Source: JBEEFP01 sp041166085 (lineage in GTDB: Bacteria > Actinomycetota > Acidimicrobiia > Acidimicrobiales > JAFATL01). Taken from it: a stretch of DNA of 64,000 nucleotides. Below are positions 41,860 to 50,238 of the stretch, piece after piece (the stretch's first letter is position 1; every line of letters begins with the position of its first letter). The stretch is taken from assembly GCA_041166085.1 (NCBI GenBank), contig JBEEFP010000031.1, forward strand, positions 62,001 through 126,000, in the 5' to 3' direction. A model generated the notes under the pieces. That model was not told where the DNA came from. It worked only from the letters and a program-made list of their open reading frames with translations, and ran no database searches. A program made the position numbers and the translations under genes.

Positions 41860-42307
41860 CGAACGACGCCAGGCTGACGGCCGGCGCCCCGCCCTGGGCG
41901 CGCGTGACCATGTCGGCCAGGGTGAACGTGTCGAGCAGCTCGCGCATGTGGCGGCCCACGTCCGACCACACGGTGAGGAGCACGCACTGGCCCTCGTGGT
42001 CGCAGGCCCCGTTCTGGTGCGGCTCGCCGAAGTCGCCGGCGGCGATGGGGCCGTCGACCGCGCTCACGATCTGTCCGAGGGTGATCTCGGCCGGATCGCG
42101 TGCCAGCACGTACCCGCCGCCGACGCCGCGCTTCGAGCGAACGAGGCCCGCGCCCTTGAGGGCGAGGAGGATCTGTTCGAGGTAGGGCTGGGGCAGGCCC
42201 GTGCGCTCAGCGATGTCGCGCACCGACGTCGGCCCGGGCGCTCCCATGTGCAAGGCGAGCGAGAGGAGGGCCCGGCTGGCGTAGTCGCCCCGGGTGGACA
42301 CCTTCAC
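41843..42307 (-). CDS. Rrf2-family transcriptional regulator
   Basis: A 154-residue winged-helix regulator of the IscR/NsrR/RsrR group. It begins VKVSTRGDYASRALLSLALHMG, then SVRDIAERTGLPQPYLEQILLALKGAGLVRSKRGVGGGYVLARDPAEITLGQIV is the DNA-binding domain. Fe-S ligands in relatives are three Cys; here only CDHEGQC (two Cys) is visible and the third is not in the usual place. GTG 42307 is seven bases after TACGAT on the minus strand. It diverges from the phosphodiesterase gene. Confidence 0.88.
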   Translation of the reverse strand: MKVSTRGDYASRALLSLALHMGAPGPTSVRDIAERTGLPQPYLEQILLALKGAGLVRSKRGVGGGYVLARDPAEITLGQIVSAVDGPIAAGDFGEPHQNGACDHEGQCVLLTVWSDVGRHMRELLDTFTLADMVTRAQGGAPAVSLASFVTPVG

Positions 42308-42314
42308 GTCACCA

Positions 42315-42341
42315 ATCGTAGGTGGCCCCCGGGGGTATGGT
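42315..42341. promoter_or_regulatory. divergent leaderless -10 hexamers, rrf2 / phosphodiesterase
   Basis: TACGAT on the minus strand (42320-42315) is seven bases before the rrf2 GTG. TATGGT on the plus strand (42336-42341) is eight bases before the phosphodiesterase ATG. Both are TANNNT. Confidence 0.5.
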
Positions 42342-42349
42342 CCGGAACC

Positions 42350-43453
42350 ATGCAGCCCGTGGTGCCGGATCACGGCGGGGCCTGCATCGACGGGATCGTG
42401 CCGGCGGTGCTGGGACACCAGGACGGAGCGCCCCTTCCGGCGTGGGTGCCGGCGCCCGTGGAAGGCGCGCCGCAGGTCGTCCTGCTGGTGCTCGACGGGC
42501 TCGGATGGGAGCAGCTGCAGAGCCTGCCCCGTCTGGCTCCGACCCTCGCCGGGATGAGCGGTGGTCCCATCACGTCGGTCGCGCCGACCACCACCGCGGC
42601 GGCGCTGACCTCCATCACCACAGGCACGCCGCCCGCGGTGCACGGTGTCGTCGGGTACCGCGTCCATGTCGGCGATGGCGCGGTCATGAACGTGCTGCGG
42701 TGGGAGACCGACGCGGGCGACGCCCGCGACGCGGTGCCGCCCGAGGTCTTCCAGCACCAGCCGGCGTTCGGTGGCAGGCACGTGACCGCCGTCGTCCGCG
42801 CCGAGTTCCTCAACTCGGGCTTCACGCGCGCCTGTCTGCGCGGAGCGCGGCTGCGCGGGTGGCGGGTGCCGTCGACCCTCGTCGTCGACGTGGCTGAGCT
42901 GCTGCGCGCCGGCGAGCCGTTCGTCTACGCGTACTACGACGGTGTCGATCGGGCCGCCCATCAGTTCGGCATGGGCGAGTACTACGAGGCCGAGCTACGG
43001 GCCGCCGATCGCCTCGTCGCCGACATCGCCGAGGTGCTGCCGCCCGGTGCGGTGCTGCTCGTCACTGCCGACCACGGTCAGGTCGACGTCGGCCAAGCGG
43101 TCGTGACGCTCGATCCCGATCTGGCCGCGGAGACCGTGCTCCTGTCCGGCGAGGGCCGCTTCCGCTGGCTCCACGCCCGTCCCGGTGCGACGGCCGAGGT
43201 GGCCGAGCAGGCACGCGCCCTGTACGGCGACCGGGCGTGGGTGCGCACTCGCGACGAGATGGAGGCCGAGGGATGGTTCGGGGGGACGTTGTCGGCCGCG
43301 GCCGCGGCTCGGCTCGGCGACGTGGCCCTGCTGCCGTTCGCGCCCATCGCCTTCCTCGACCCTGGCGACCATGGTGAGGTCACCCTTGTCAGCCGGCACG
43401 GCTCGCTGACACCCGCCGAGGTCTTCGTCCCTCTGGTGGCTCTCGCCCGCTGA
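42350..43453 (+). CDS. alkaline-phosphatase-superfamily phosphodiesterase/nucleotide pyrophosphatase
   Basis: A 367-residue protein of the type I phosphodiesterase/nucleotide pyrophosphatase family. VVLLVLDGLGW supplies the first metal Asp, APTTTAAALTSITTG the nucleophile Thr, and FVYAYYDGVDRAAHQFG plus LLVTADHGQVDVG the second metal site. The likely action is hydrolysis of nucleotide or phosphodiester bonds; substrate and compartment are unclear because no signal peptide is visible. ATG 42350. Confidence 0.88.
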   Translation: MQPVVPDHGGACIDGIVPAVLGHQDGAPLPAWVPAPVEGAPQVVLLVLDGLGWEQLQSLPRLAPTLAGMSGGPITSVAPTTTAAALTSITTGTPPAVHGVVGYRVHVGDGAVMNVLRWETDAGDARDAVPPEVFQHQPAFGGRHVTAVVRAEFLNSGFTRACLRGARLRGWRVPSTLVVDVAELLRAGEPFVYAYYDGVDRAAHQFGMGEYYEAELRAADRLVADIAEVLPPGAVLLVTADHGQVDVGQAVVTLDPDLAAETVLLSGEGRFRWLHARPGATAEVAEQARALYGDRAWVRTRDEMEAEGWFGGTLSAAAAARLGDVALLPFAPIAFLDPGDHGEVTLVSRHGSLTPAEVFVPLVALAR

Positions 43454-43473
43454 ATTGGGGAAGGATCGGGGGC

Positions 43474-43962
43474 ATGTCCGAGCCGCCGACGTCAACCAAG
43501 CCTGAAGAGCCGCCCGTCGAGGTGGTGGCACCCGTCGACGGCGACCAGCCACTGACGGAGGCGGTGGAGCAGCCGGCCAAGGTCATGCGGATCGGCTCGA
43601 TGATCAAGCAGCTGCTCGAAGAGGTGCGCCAGGCACCCCTCGACGACGCCAGCCGCAGCCGTCTCAGGGAGATCTACGAGACATCGGTGCGGGAGCTCGG
43701 CGAGGGCTTGTCACCGGACCTGCGCGACGAGCTGGCGCGGCTGGCACTGCCGTTCCTGCAGGAGTCAGCGCCGAGCGACGCCGAGCTGCGCATCGCCCAC
43801 GCGCAGCTGGTCGGCTGGCTCGAGGGGCTGTTCCACGGGATCCAGGCCACCCTCTTCGCGCAGCAGATGGCGGCGCGCAGTCAGCTGGAGCAGATGCGCG
43901 CCCGCGGCCTGCCCCCCGGCCAGGGGGATCCGAACGCCCCGACGCCCGGCACGTACCTGTAG
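43474..43962 (+). CDS. bpa: bacterial proteasome activator Bpa
   Basis: A 162-residue DUF2587 protein, the ATP-independent ring activator of the actinobacterial 20S proteasome. Its core VMRIGSMIKQLLEEVRQAPLDDASRSRLREIYE, GLSPDLRDELARLALPFLQE and QLVGWLEGLFHGIQATLFAQQMAARSQLEQMRARGLPPGQG is nearly identical in pattern to the mycobacterial protein. The C-terminus ends GTYL, matching the Tyr-containing GQYL/HbYX tail that docks on the proteasome. It implies proteasome genes elsewhere in the genome. SD GGAAGGATCGGGGG precedes the ATG. Confidence 0.94.
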   Translation: MSEPPTSTKPEEPPVEVVAPVDGDQPLTEAVEQPAKVMRIGSMIKQLLEEVRQAPLDDASRSRLREIYETSVRELGEGLSPDLRDELARLALPFLQESAPSDAELRIAHAQLVGWLEGLFHGIQATLFAQQMAARSQLEQMRARGLPPGQGDPNAPTPGTYL

Positions 43963-43991
43963 GGGGGCTTTGTTGTAGACAATTCGGCCAC

Positions 43992-44891
43992 ATGCAGATC
44001 TTGGTGGCCGACGACGACCGCACGTCGCGCCTGTTCGTGCAGTCGAGCCTCGAGCGCCTGGGCCACGATGCCGCTTTCGCCCGTGACGGCGAAGAGGCGT
44101 GGGAGCACTTCCGGGTCCACGGCGCCGACGTGGTGATCAGCGACCGGATGATGCCGGGCGTCGACGGCCTCGAGCTGTGCCGCCGCATCCGGTCCGCCGA
44201 TCGCCCTGGCTACGCCTACGTGATCCTGATGACGACGGCGGCCGATCGCACTGACGTGCTCGCGGGGATGGAGGCGGGCGCGGACGACTACCTGGCCAAG
44301 CCCATCGAGCCCCTCGACCTGCAAGCGGCCCTCGTGGCCGCCAAGCGGGTGACCGATCTGCATCGCCAGCTCGGCCGCTACCGGGCGGAGCTCGAGCGGC
44401 TCAACGCGGATCTGGCCGACCTTGCCCGGCGCGACGCGCTCACCGGCCTCGGGAACCGGCTGCGTCTGGACGAGGACCTGGCCCAGCTGCACTGGCGCTG
44501 CGCCCGCTATGGGTGGACATACAGCCTGGCGCTGCTCGACATCGATCACTTCAAGGCCCACAACGACCAGCACGGGCATCTTGCGGGCGACGAGGTCCTG
44601 CGCCAGGTCGCGGTGGCGCTGCAGTCGGCGGCCCGACGCGGTGACGGTGTCTACCGCTACGGCGGTGAGGAGTTCGTGGTGGTGCTCCCCGGCCAGGACG
44701 TCGCCCACGCCACCGCCGCGGCCGAGCGGCTCCGGCAGGCGGTCGAGACCTCGACCCCGGTGACGGTGAGCGCCGGGGTAGCCGGCTTCGTGCCCGACCA
44801 GGACGATCGCGGGCCACAGCTGGTGCTGGCTCGTGCCGACGAGGGCCTCTACCGGTCCAAAGCGGCCGGCCGGAACAAGGTCAGCACGTAG
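43992..44891 (+). CDS. response regulator with GGDEF diguanylate cyclase domain
   Basis: 299 residues. The receiver domain (about 1-120) has the acidic pocket VADDD, the phosphoryl-acceptor Asp in VVISDRMMPG, and DDYLAKPIEP. After a coiled linker the GGDEF domain starts RDALTGLGNRLRLDEDL and carries YRYGGEEFVVVLPG. RRGD five residues before GGEEF is an RxxD inhibitory site, so feedback by c-di-GMP is expected. The cognate kinase is not adjacent. ATG 43992. Confidence 0.93.
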   Translation: MQILVADDDRTSRLFVQSSLERLGHDAAFARDGEEAWEHFRVHGADVVISDRMMPGVDGLELCRRIRSADRPGYAYVILMTTAADRTDVLAGMEAGADDYLAKPIEPLDLQAALVAAKRVTDLHRQLGRYRAELERLNADLADLARRDALTGLGNRLRLDEDLAQLHWRCARYGWTYSLALLDIDHFKAHNDQHGHLAGDEVLRQVAVALQSAARRGDGVYRYGGEEFVVVLPGQDVAHATAAAERLRQAVETSTPVTVSAGVAGFVPDQDDRGPQLVLARADEGLYRSKAAGRNKVST

Positions 44892-44942
44892 CTGTCAGCA
44901 CCGAGAACGCGGTTGGACCTTTCGCCGCCGCCCCCGCCGGGA

Positions 44943-44983
44943 TAAAATCACATTCTTGTAGTTCATCCACAGCCGTATCCACA
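44943..44983 (+). promoter_or_regulatory. dnaE leader with TAAAAT -10 and two DnaA-box-like 9-mers
   Basis: TAAAAT at 44943-44948 is a strong -10. TCATCCACA (44963-44971) and GTATCCACA (44975-44983) each differ by one base from the DnaA box TTATCCACA and lie 12 bp apart, between the -10 and the dnaE start. The 113-bp gap (44892-45004) is AT-richer than its surroundings. Confidence 0.6.
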
Positions 44984-45004
44984 CCTTTCTCCCCAGGCAG
45001 GGCC

Positions 45005-48000
45005 GTGCCCGACAGCTTCACCCACCTCCACCTGCACACCGAGTTCTCGATGCTGGATGGTGCGGCACGGGTGGAGGAGGTCGTGGCGGCGGCCGCGGCC
45101 GACGGACAGCCGGCGATCGGGATCACCGACCACGGCAACATGTACGGGGTCCTCGACTTCTACAAGGCGTGTCGCAACCACGGCGTCACGCCCGTCATCG
45201 GGATCGAGGCGTACCAGGCCTTCGACAGCCGTTTCGAGAAGGCGTCCCGTCGCGGGCGCATGGACGACACGGGCGGCGATGTCGACGGCGGCAGGAAGCT
45301 CTACTACCACCTGACCCTGCTGGCCGAGAGCGACACCGGTTACAAGAACCTCATCAAGCTGGCGAGCGACGCGTTCCTCTCGGGCTTCCATTACAAGCCC
45401 CGTTGTGACTGGGACCTCCTCGCGCAGCACAGCGAGGGCGTCATCGCGACCACGGGCTGCCTCGGCGGCCACGTCCTGCAGTCGCTGCTCAACGACGACG
45501 AGAAGGGGGCGCTCGAGAAGGCAGCCCGGCTGCAGGACATCTTCGGCAAGGAGAACCTCTTCGTCGAGTTGCAGGACCACGGCTTGGCAGCCCAGCACCA
45601 GACCAACCCCAAGCTGCTCGAGATCGCGCACAAGATCGGCGCGCCACTGCTGGCCACGAACGACAGCCACTACACCCACCGCGAAGACCACGTTGCCCAC
45701 GACGCGCTGCTCTGTGTGCAGACGGGCGCCACCATCGCGGACCCGAACCGCTTCAAGTTCGAGGGTGACCAGCACTATCTGAAGTCCGCAGCCGAGATGC
45801 GCCAGCTGTTCCGCGAGGTCCCCGAAGCGTGCGACAACACGCTGTGGATCGCCGAGCGCGCCAACGTCGAGATCGAGTTCGGCAAGCCCCAGCTGCCACA
45901 GTTCCCGCTGCCCAAAGGCTTCACCAGTGACGACGAATACCTCCTGGATCTCACCATGGAGGGAGCGAGGGCGCGCTACGGCGGCGAGCTCCCCGGCGAC
46001 GTGCGCCAGCGCATCGAGTTCGAGCTCGGTGTCATCTCCGAGATGGGGTTCTCGTCGTACTTCCTGGTGGTGTGGGACCTCATCCGCTTCGCGCGCGACA
46101 ACAACATCCGGGTCGGGCCGGGGCGGGGGAGCGCGGCCGGATGTTGCGTGGCCTATTGCCTGCGCATCACCGATCTCGACCCCATCCGGTACGACCTGCT
46201 GTTCGAGCGCTTCCTCAACCCGGGTCGCAAGCAGATGCCCGACATCGACATGGACTTCGACGAGCGCTACCGCGGCCAGATGATCAAGTACGCGGCGGAG
46301 CGCTACGGGTGGGACCACGTCGCACAGATCGTCACCTTCTCCACCATCAAGGCCCGAGCCGCGGTGCGCGACGCGGCGCGCGTGCTCGGGTATCCGTACG
46401 CGGTCGGCGATCGCATCGCCAAGGCCATGCCGCCGCTCATCATGGGCCGTGACACGCCGCTGCGAGCGTGTCTGGAGCTGATCCCCAAGCACGCCGACGG
46501 CTACAAGATGGCCGGCGAGCTGCGCGACATGTACGCCGTCGATCCCGAGGCCAAGGCCGTCATCGACGTCGCCAAGGGACTCGAGGGGCTACGGCGCCAG
46601 GACGGCATCCACGCCGCGGCCGTGGTGATCACCCGAGAAGCCCTCACCGAGTACCTGCCCATCCAGCGCAAGCCCGAGCCGGGCGGGTCACCCGAGGACT
46701 CGCCCATCGTCACCCAGTACGAGATGCACGGTGTCGAGGAGATGGGCCTCCTGAAGATGGACTTCCTGGGGCTGCGCAACCTCTCGGTGATCGAGCGTGC
46801 GCTCGACCTCATCGAGAAGTCCACCGGGGTCCGTCCGGACATCGACACGATCCCGCTCGACGACGAGCCGACGCTGGCCATGTTGCGCAAGGGCGACTCC
46901 ATCGGCGTGTTCCAGCTCGAGGGCGGGCCCATGCGCGCGCTCATGCGTTCGCTGGCGCCGACCTCGTTCGACGACGTGGCCGCGCTGGTCGCGCTGTACC
47001 GCCCCGGCCCGATGGCGGCCAACATGCACAACGACTACGCCGACCGGAAGAACGGTCGGAAGCCGATCACCTACCTGCACCCCGACCTCGAGGACCTCCT
47101 CGGCGACACGCAGGGCCTGATGATCTACCAGGAGTCGGTGATGCGGGTCGCCCAGAAGTTCGCGGGCTACACGCTCGAGGAAGCCGACAACCTGCGCAAG
47201 GCGTGCGGCAAGAAGATCCGCGAGCTCATCGCCAAGGAGCGCGAGAAGTTCACCGCGGGCTGCGCCACCCAGGGCTACGGCGCCGACATCGGCAAGAAGC
47301 TGTTCGACATCATCGAGCCCTTCGCGGACTACGCCTTCAACAAGAGTCACTCCTACGGGTACGGCTTCGTCGCCTATCAGACGGCGTGGTTGAAGGCGCA
47401 CCATCCCGTGGAGTACCTGGCCGCGCTGCTCACCTCCGTCAAGGACGACAAGGACAAGACCGCGGTGTACCTGTCCGAATGCCGCAACCTCGGCATCCAG
47501 GTGCTCGTGCCCGACGTCAACGTGTCCGAGTCCGAGTTCGCGGCGCTCGGCCAGACCATCCCGTTCGGGCTCTCCGCAGTGCGCAACGTCGGCACCGGTC
47601 TGGTCGGCCACATCGTCGCCGAGCGCGAGGCGAACGGTCCGTTCGGCGACTTCTACGACTTCTGCAACCGCGTCGACCCGATGGTGCTGAACAAACGCAC
47701 GGTGGAGTCGCTGATCAAAGGCGGCGCCTTCGACGCCATGGCCCATCCCCGCCAGGGTCTGTGCATGGTGTTCGAGCAGATCGTCGACCGCACCCTCGAG
47801 CGACGCCGCAAGGAGGCCGAGGGTCAGTTCGACCTGTTCGGATCGGCGGGCGCCGACCTCGGCTTCGACGACGTGCGCATCCCCGTCCCCGACATGGAGT
47901 TCGACAAGAGTCAGAAGCTGGCCTTCGAGAAGGAGATGCTCGGGCTCTACGTCAGTGACCACCCGCTGATGGGGGCGGAGGCAGCGCTGCGGCGCCACGT

Positions 48001-48514
48001 CGAGGCTTCCATCAGCGACCTCCGTGACGCCACGGAGGGGTCGATGAAGGTGGTGGGCGGCGTCGTCACCAACCTGTCCCGCAAGTACACCAAGAAGGGC
48101 GAGTTGATGGCCACCTTCATCCTCGAGGATCTCGAGGCGGCCATCGAGGCGTGGGTGTTCCCGCGCACGATGCAGGAGTACGGGTCGCTGCTCCAGGACG
48201 ACGCCGTCGTCTGCGTGAAGGGGCGGCTCGACCTACGCGAGGACCAGCCCAAGTTCGTCTGCATGGAGGTGCGCCGGCCCGAGCTCACCATGGAGGGTGG
48301 CGACCTGGAGATCTCGGTGCCTGTCCACGCCCTCACCGAGTCCAAGGTCAACCAGCTCAAGAGCGTGCTCGTGCGCCATCCGGGCGACCGCGCGGTCGTC
48401 CTTCGTCTGGGCGAGAAGCGGCTCCGGTTGCCGGCCGAGTTCCGGGTCGACGGGCGCAACGGGTTGGTCGGAGAGCTGCGGGAGGTCCTGGGTCCGGGCT
48501 GCCTGGTTGGTTGA
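45005..48514 (+). CDS. dnaE: DNA polymerase III alpha subunit
   Basis: A 1169-residue replicative polymerase. The PHP domain begins FTHLHLHTEFSMLDGA with its metal-binding HxH, so PHP exonuclease/phosphatase residues look intact. The polymerase core carries GPGRGSAAGC and the catalytic PDIDMDFD, then the fingers, helix-hairpin-helix and OB-fold (EVLGPGCLV at the C-terminus). Its length matches DnaE1. The start is GTG 45005, chosen because PDSFTHLHLH aligns with homologue N-termini. The stop overlaps the -35 of the next gene's promoter. Confidence 0.96.
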   Translation: MPDSFTHLHLHTEFSMLDGAARVEEVVAAAAADGQPAIGITDHGNMYGVLDFYKACRNHGVTPVIGIEAYQAFDSRFEKASRRGRMDDTGGDVDGGRKLYYHLTLLAESDTGYKNLIKLASDAFLSGFHYKPRCDWDLLAQHSEGVIATTGCLGGHVLQSLLNDDEKGALEKAARLQDIFGKENLFVELQDHGLAAQHQTNPKLLEIAHKIGAPLLATNDSHYTHREDHVAHDALLCVQTGATIADPNRFKFEGDQHYLKSAAEMRQLFREVPEACDNTLWIAERANVEIEFGKPQLPQFPLPKGFTSDDEYLLDLTMEGARARYGGELPGDVRQRIEFELGVISEMGFSSYFLVVWDLIRFARDNNIRVGPGRGSAAGCCVAYCLRITDLDPIRYDLLFERFLNPGRKQMPDIDMDFDERYRGQMIKYAAERYGWDHVAQIVTFSTIKARAAVRDAARVLGYPYAVGDRIAKAMPPLIMGRDTPLRACLELIPKHADGYKMAGELRDMYAVDPEAKAVIDVAKGLEGLRRQDGIHAAAVVITREALTEYLPIQRKPEPGGSPEDSPIVTQYEMHGVEEMGLLKMDFLGLRNLSVIERALDLIEKSTGVRPDIDTIPLDDEPTLAMLRKGDSIGVFQLEGGPMRALMRSLAPTSFDDVAALVALYRPGPMAANMHNDYADRKNGRKPITYLHPDLEDLLGDTQGLMIYQESVMRVAQKFAGYTLEEADNLRKACGKKIRELIAKEREKFTAGCATQGYGADIGKKLFDIIEPFADYAFNKSHSYGYGFVAYQTAWLKAHHPVEYLAALLTSVKDDKDKTAVYLSECRNLGIQVLVPDVNVSESEFAALGQTIPFGLSAVRNVGTGLVGHIVAEREANGPFGDFYDFCNRVDPMVLNKRTVESLIKGGAFDAMAHPRQGLCMVFEQIVDRTLERRRKEAEGQFDLFGSAGADLGFDDVRIPVPDMEFDKSQKLAFEKEMLGLYVSDHPLMGAEAALRRHVEASISDLRDATEGSMKVVGGVVTNLSRKYTKKGELMATFILEDLEAAIEAWVFPRTMQEYGSLLQDDAVVCVKGRLDLREDQPKFVCMEVRRPELTMEGGDLEISVPVHALTESKVNQLKSVLVRHPGDRAVVLRLGEKRLRLPAEFRVDGRNGLVGELREVLGPGCLVG

Positions 48515-48550
48515 CACGTCCCCGGAACGCCTAAACTGACCACCTGGTCA
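48511..48550 (+). promoter_or_regulatory. promoter with TGACCA-N2-TGGTCA operator
   Basis: TTGACA (48511-48516) and TAAACT (48532-48537) are 15 bp apart; the inverted repeat TGACCA CC TGGTCA (48537-48550) starts at the last base of the -10 and covers the expected transcription start. It looks like a repressor site controlling the following gene. The TTGACA overlaps the dnaE stop. Confidence 0.65.
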
Positions 48551-48577
48551 AGTCGGGAGACGGGAGACACCAGCGGG

Positions 48578-49252
48578 ATGGCGATCCAAGTCGAGACCAA
48601 GGACTGCACTGCGCTCAGCGACAGTGAGCTCATCGAGATGGCCGACATCTGTGCCGATGGGCCCGCCGGCTACGAGATCGGCGAGCTCTCGAAGCAGCGC
48701 GAGGAATGGGTTCTCATCAGTCGGGCGACTGACAACAGCAAGGTGCAGGGCTTCTCGTTCTGCACCCTCGAGCGCATCGGCGGCACGCCGTGCCTGCTCA
48801 TCGGCCTGGCGTCGGTGAAGCGGGGGTCCAGGCGTGACGCCGTCCTCAAGGCGCTCATGCAGGATCAGTACCGCCGGGCCGTGCTGGCCTTCCCCGACGA
48901 GGACGTCCTCATCGGCACCAAGTTCGTCGATCCCGCCGGCTACCAGGCGTTCAAGGGGCTCGAGGACGTCGTGCCCCGTCCCGACCACAAGGCGTCGGGC
49001 GAGGAGCGGGCGTGGGGCCGTCGGCTGGCCAAGCGCTTCGGCGCCGAGGGGCGCATCGACGACCGCACCTTCGTGGTGACGGGCGACGGTGGAGTGGCGG
49101 GCTGCCTGGATCACGAGGCGCTCAAGCCCGAGAAGCTCGACCCCGAGATCGAGCCGTTCTTCTCGTCGTTGGACCGCGACCGCGGTGACTACCTGATCGC
49201 CTTCGGCTGGGCCATGGCCGAGGACCTGGCGGCCGGCTCCCTCGGCAAGTAG
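48578..49252 (+). CDS. conserved protein of unknown function
   Basis: A 224-residue cytoplasmic-looking protein that I cannot place in a family. Notable segments are ALSDSELIEMADICADGPAGYEIGELSKQREEWVLIS, RIGGTPCLLIGLASVKRG, VLIGTKFVDPAGYQAF and DYLIAFGWAMAEDLAAG. The alternation of strands and helices resembles a GNAT-type acetyltransferase fold, but the acetyl-CoA loop is not convincing. A strong promoter with an operator-like palindrome precedes it, so it is probably conditionally expressed. ATG 48578. Confidence 0.7.
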   Translation: MAIQVETKDCTALSDSELIEMADICADGPAGYEIGELSKQREEWVLISRATDNSKVQGFSFCTLERIGGTPCLLIGLASVKRGSRRDAVLKALMQDQYRRAVLAFPDEDVLIGTKFVDPAGYQAFKGLEDVVPRPDHKASGEERAWGRRLAKRFGAEGRIDDRTFVVTGDGGVAGCLDHEALKPEKLDPEIEPFFSSLDRDRGDYLIAFGWAMAEDLAAGSLGK

Positions 49253-49281
49253 CTGTTCTGGCTGACGAGTCGAGCGGCGGC

Positions 49282-50238
49282 GTGAAGACAGGCTTGGTCC
49301 TGGGTGCCGGCGGCACCGTGGGGATGGCGTACATCGCGGGTGCGCTGCGGGCCCTCGAGGTCGAGGCCGGGTTCGTTCCCGAGTCCGCCGACCTGGTCGT
49401 CGGCACGTCGGCCGGATCGGTGGTCGGGTCCTACCTGCGGACCGGGTGGAGCAGTGAGGACTTCTGGCTCCTGGCCCATGGAGAGCACCCGCGGATGCCG
49501 GCGCTGGACGACGGCTCGGGATCGGTGATGGCGCCTGCGTACCGCTCGCCACTGGGTCTGCTGCGGCGGGGCCTGGGGTCCGCGTACGTGATGGCCCAGT
49601 CCGTCGCGCGGCTGCCGATCGGCTCGATCCCGGGGCCGCTGCGGCGGGCCTTCCCGGGCGGGCTGTACTCGATGCGGGAGAACCGGGAGCGGCTGACGGC
49701 CGAGCTCGGGGGCGAGTGGCCGTCGCGGCCGCTCTGGCTGGTGGCCGTCGACATCCTGTCCGGCCGGCGGGTCGTGCTGGGCCGCGAGGGCTCGCCTTCC
49801 TGCTCGCTGGCGGACGCGGTGCAGGCATCGTGCGCCATCCCCGGCGTCTACAAGCCGGTGCGGGTGGGGGACGTGACGCTGGTCGACGGCGGCGCCCACT
49901 CGACCACCAACCTCGACCTGGCCGGGTCCGACGGGTGCGAGTTGATCATCTGCGTGGCGCCGATGGCGTTCGACACGTCCGAACGGCTGCCGTCGGCCGT
50001 GCAGCGGATGGTGCGCATGTTCCCGGCCCGCAAGCTCTCGGCCGAGGTGGCGGGCGCCCGCCGGGCCGGCGCCGAGGTCCTGATGCTGCGCCCCTCGGTG
50101 GCCGACCTGCAGGTGCAAGGACTCAACATGATGCGCCCGGCCGGGATGGAACTGGTGGCCCGCGCCGCCTACGAGTCCACCTCCCGCGCCCTGTCGACGG
50201 ACCGCTTCAAGTCCGTCCTGTCGTCCGCCTCGGCTTAG
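49282..50238 (+). CDS. patatin-like phospholipase family protein
   Basis: A 318-residue serine hydrolase with the patatin Gly-rich oxyanion loop GLVLGAGGTVGMAYIAG, the nucleophile Ser in VVGTSAGSVVG and the Asp of the dyad in LVDGGAHSTTN. It probably acts as a lipid acyl hydrolase. GTG 49282. The last bases overlap the read-through end of the AbiEi/DUF559 gene on the other strand. Confidence 0.9.
   Translation: MKTGLVLGAGGTVGMAYIAGALRALEVEAGFVPESADLVVGTSAGSVVGSYLRTGWSSEDFWLLAHGEHPRMPALDDGSGSVMAPAYRSPLGLLRRGLGSAYVMAQSVARLPIGSIPGPLRRAFPGGLYSMRENRERLTAELGGEWPSRPLWLVAVDILSGRRVVLGREGSPSCSLADAVQASCAIPGVYKPVRVGDVTLVDGGAHSTTNLDLAGSDGCELIICVAPMAFDTSERLPSAVQRMVRMFPARKLSAEVAGARRAGAEVLMLRPSVADLQVQGLNMMRPAGMELVARAAYESTSRALSTDRFKSVLSSASA

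Noticed and set aside
44963..44983. DnaA-box pair as a replication origin
   Set aside because: Only two imperfect boxes, no AT-rich unwinding element, no dnaA/dnaN nearby.
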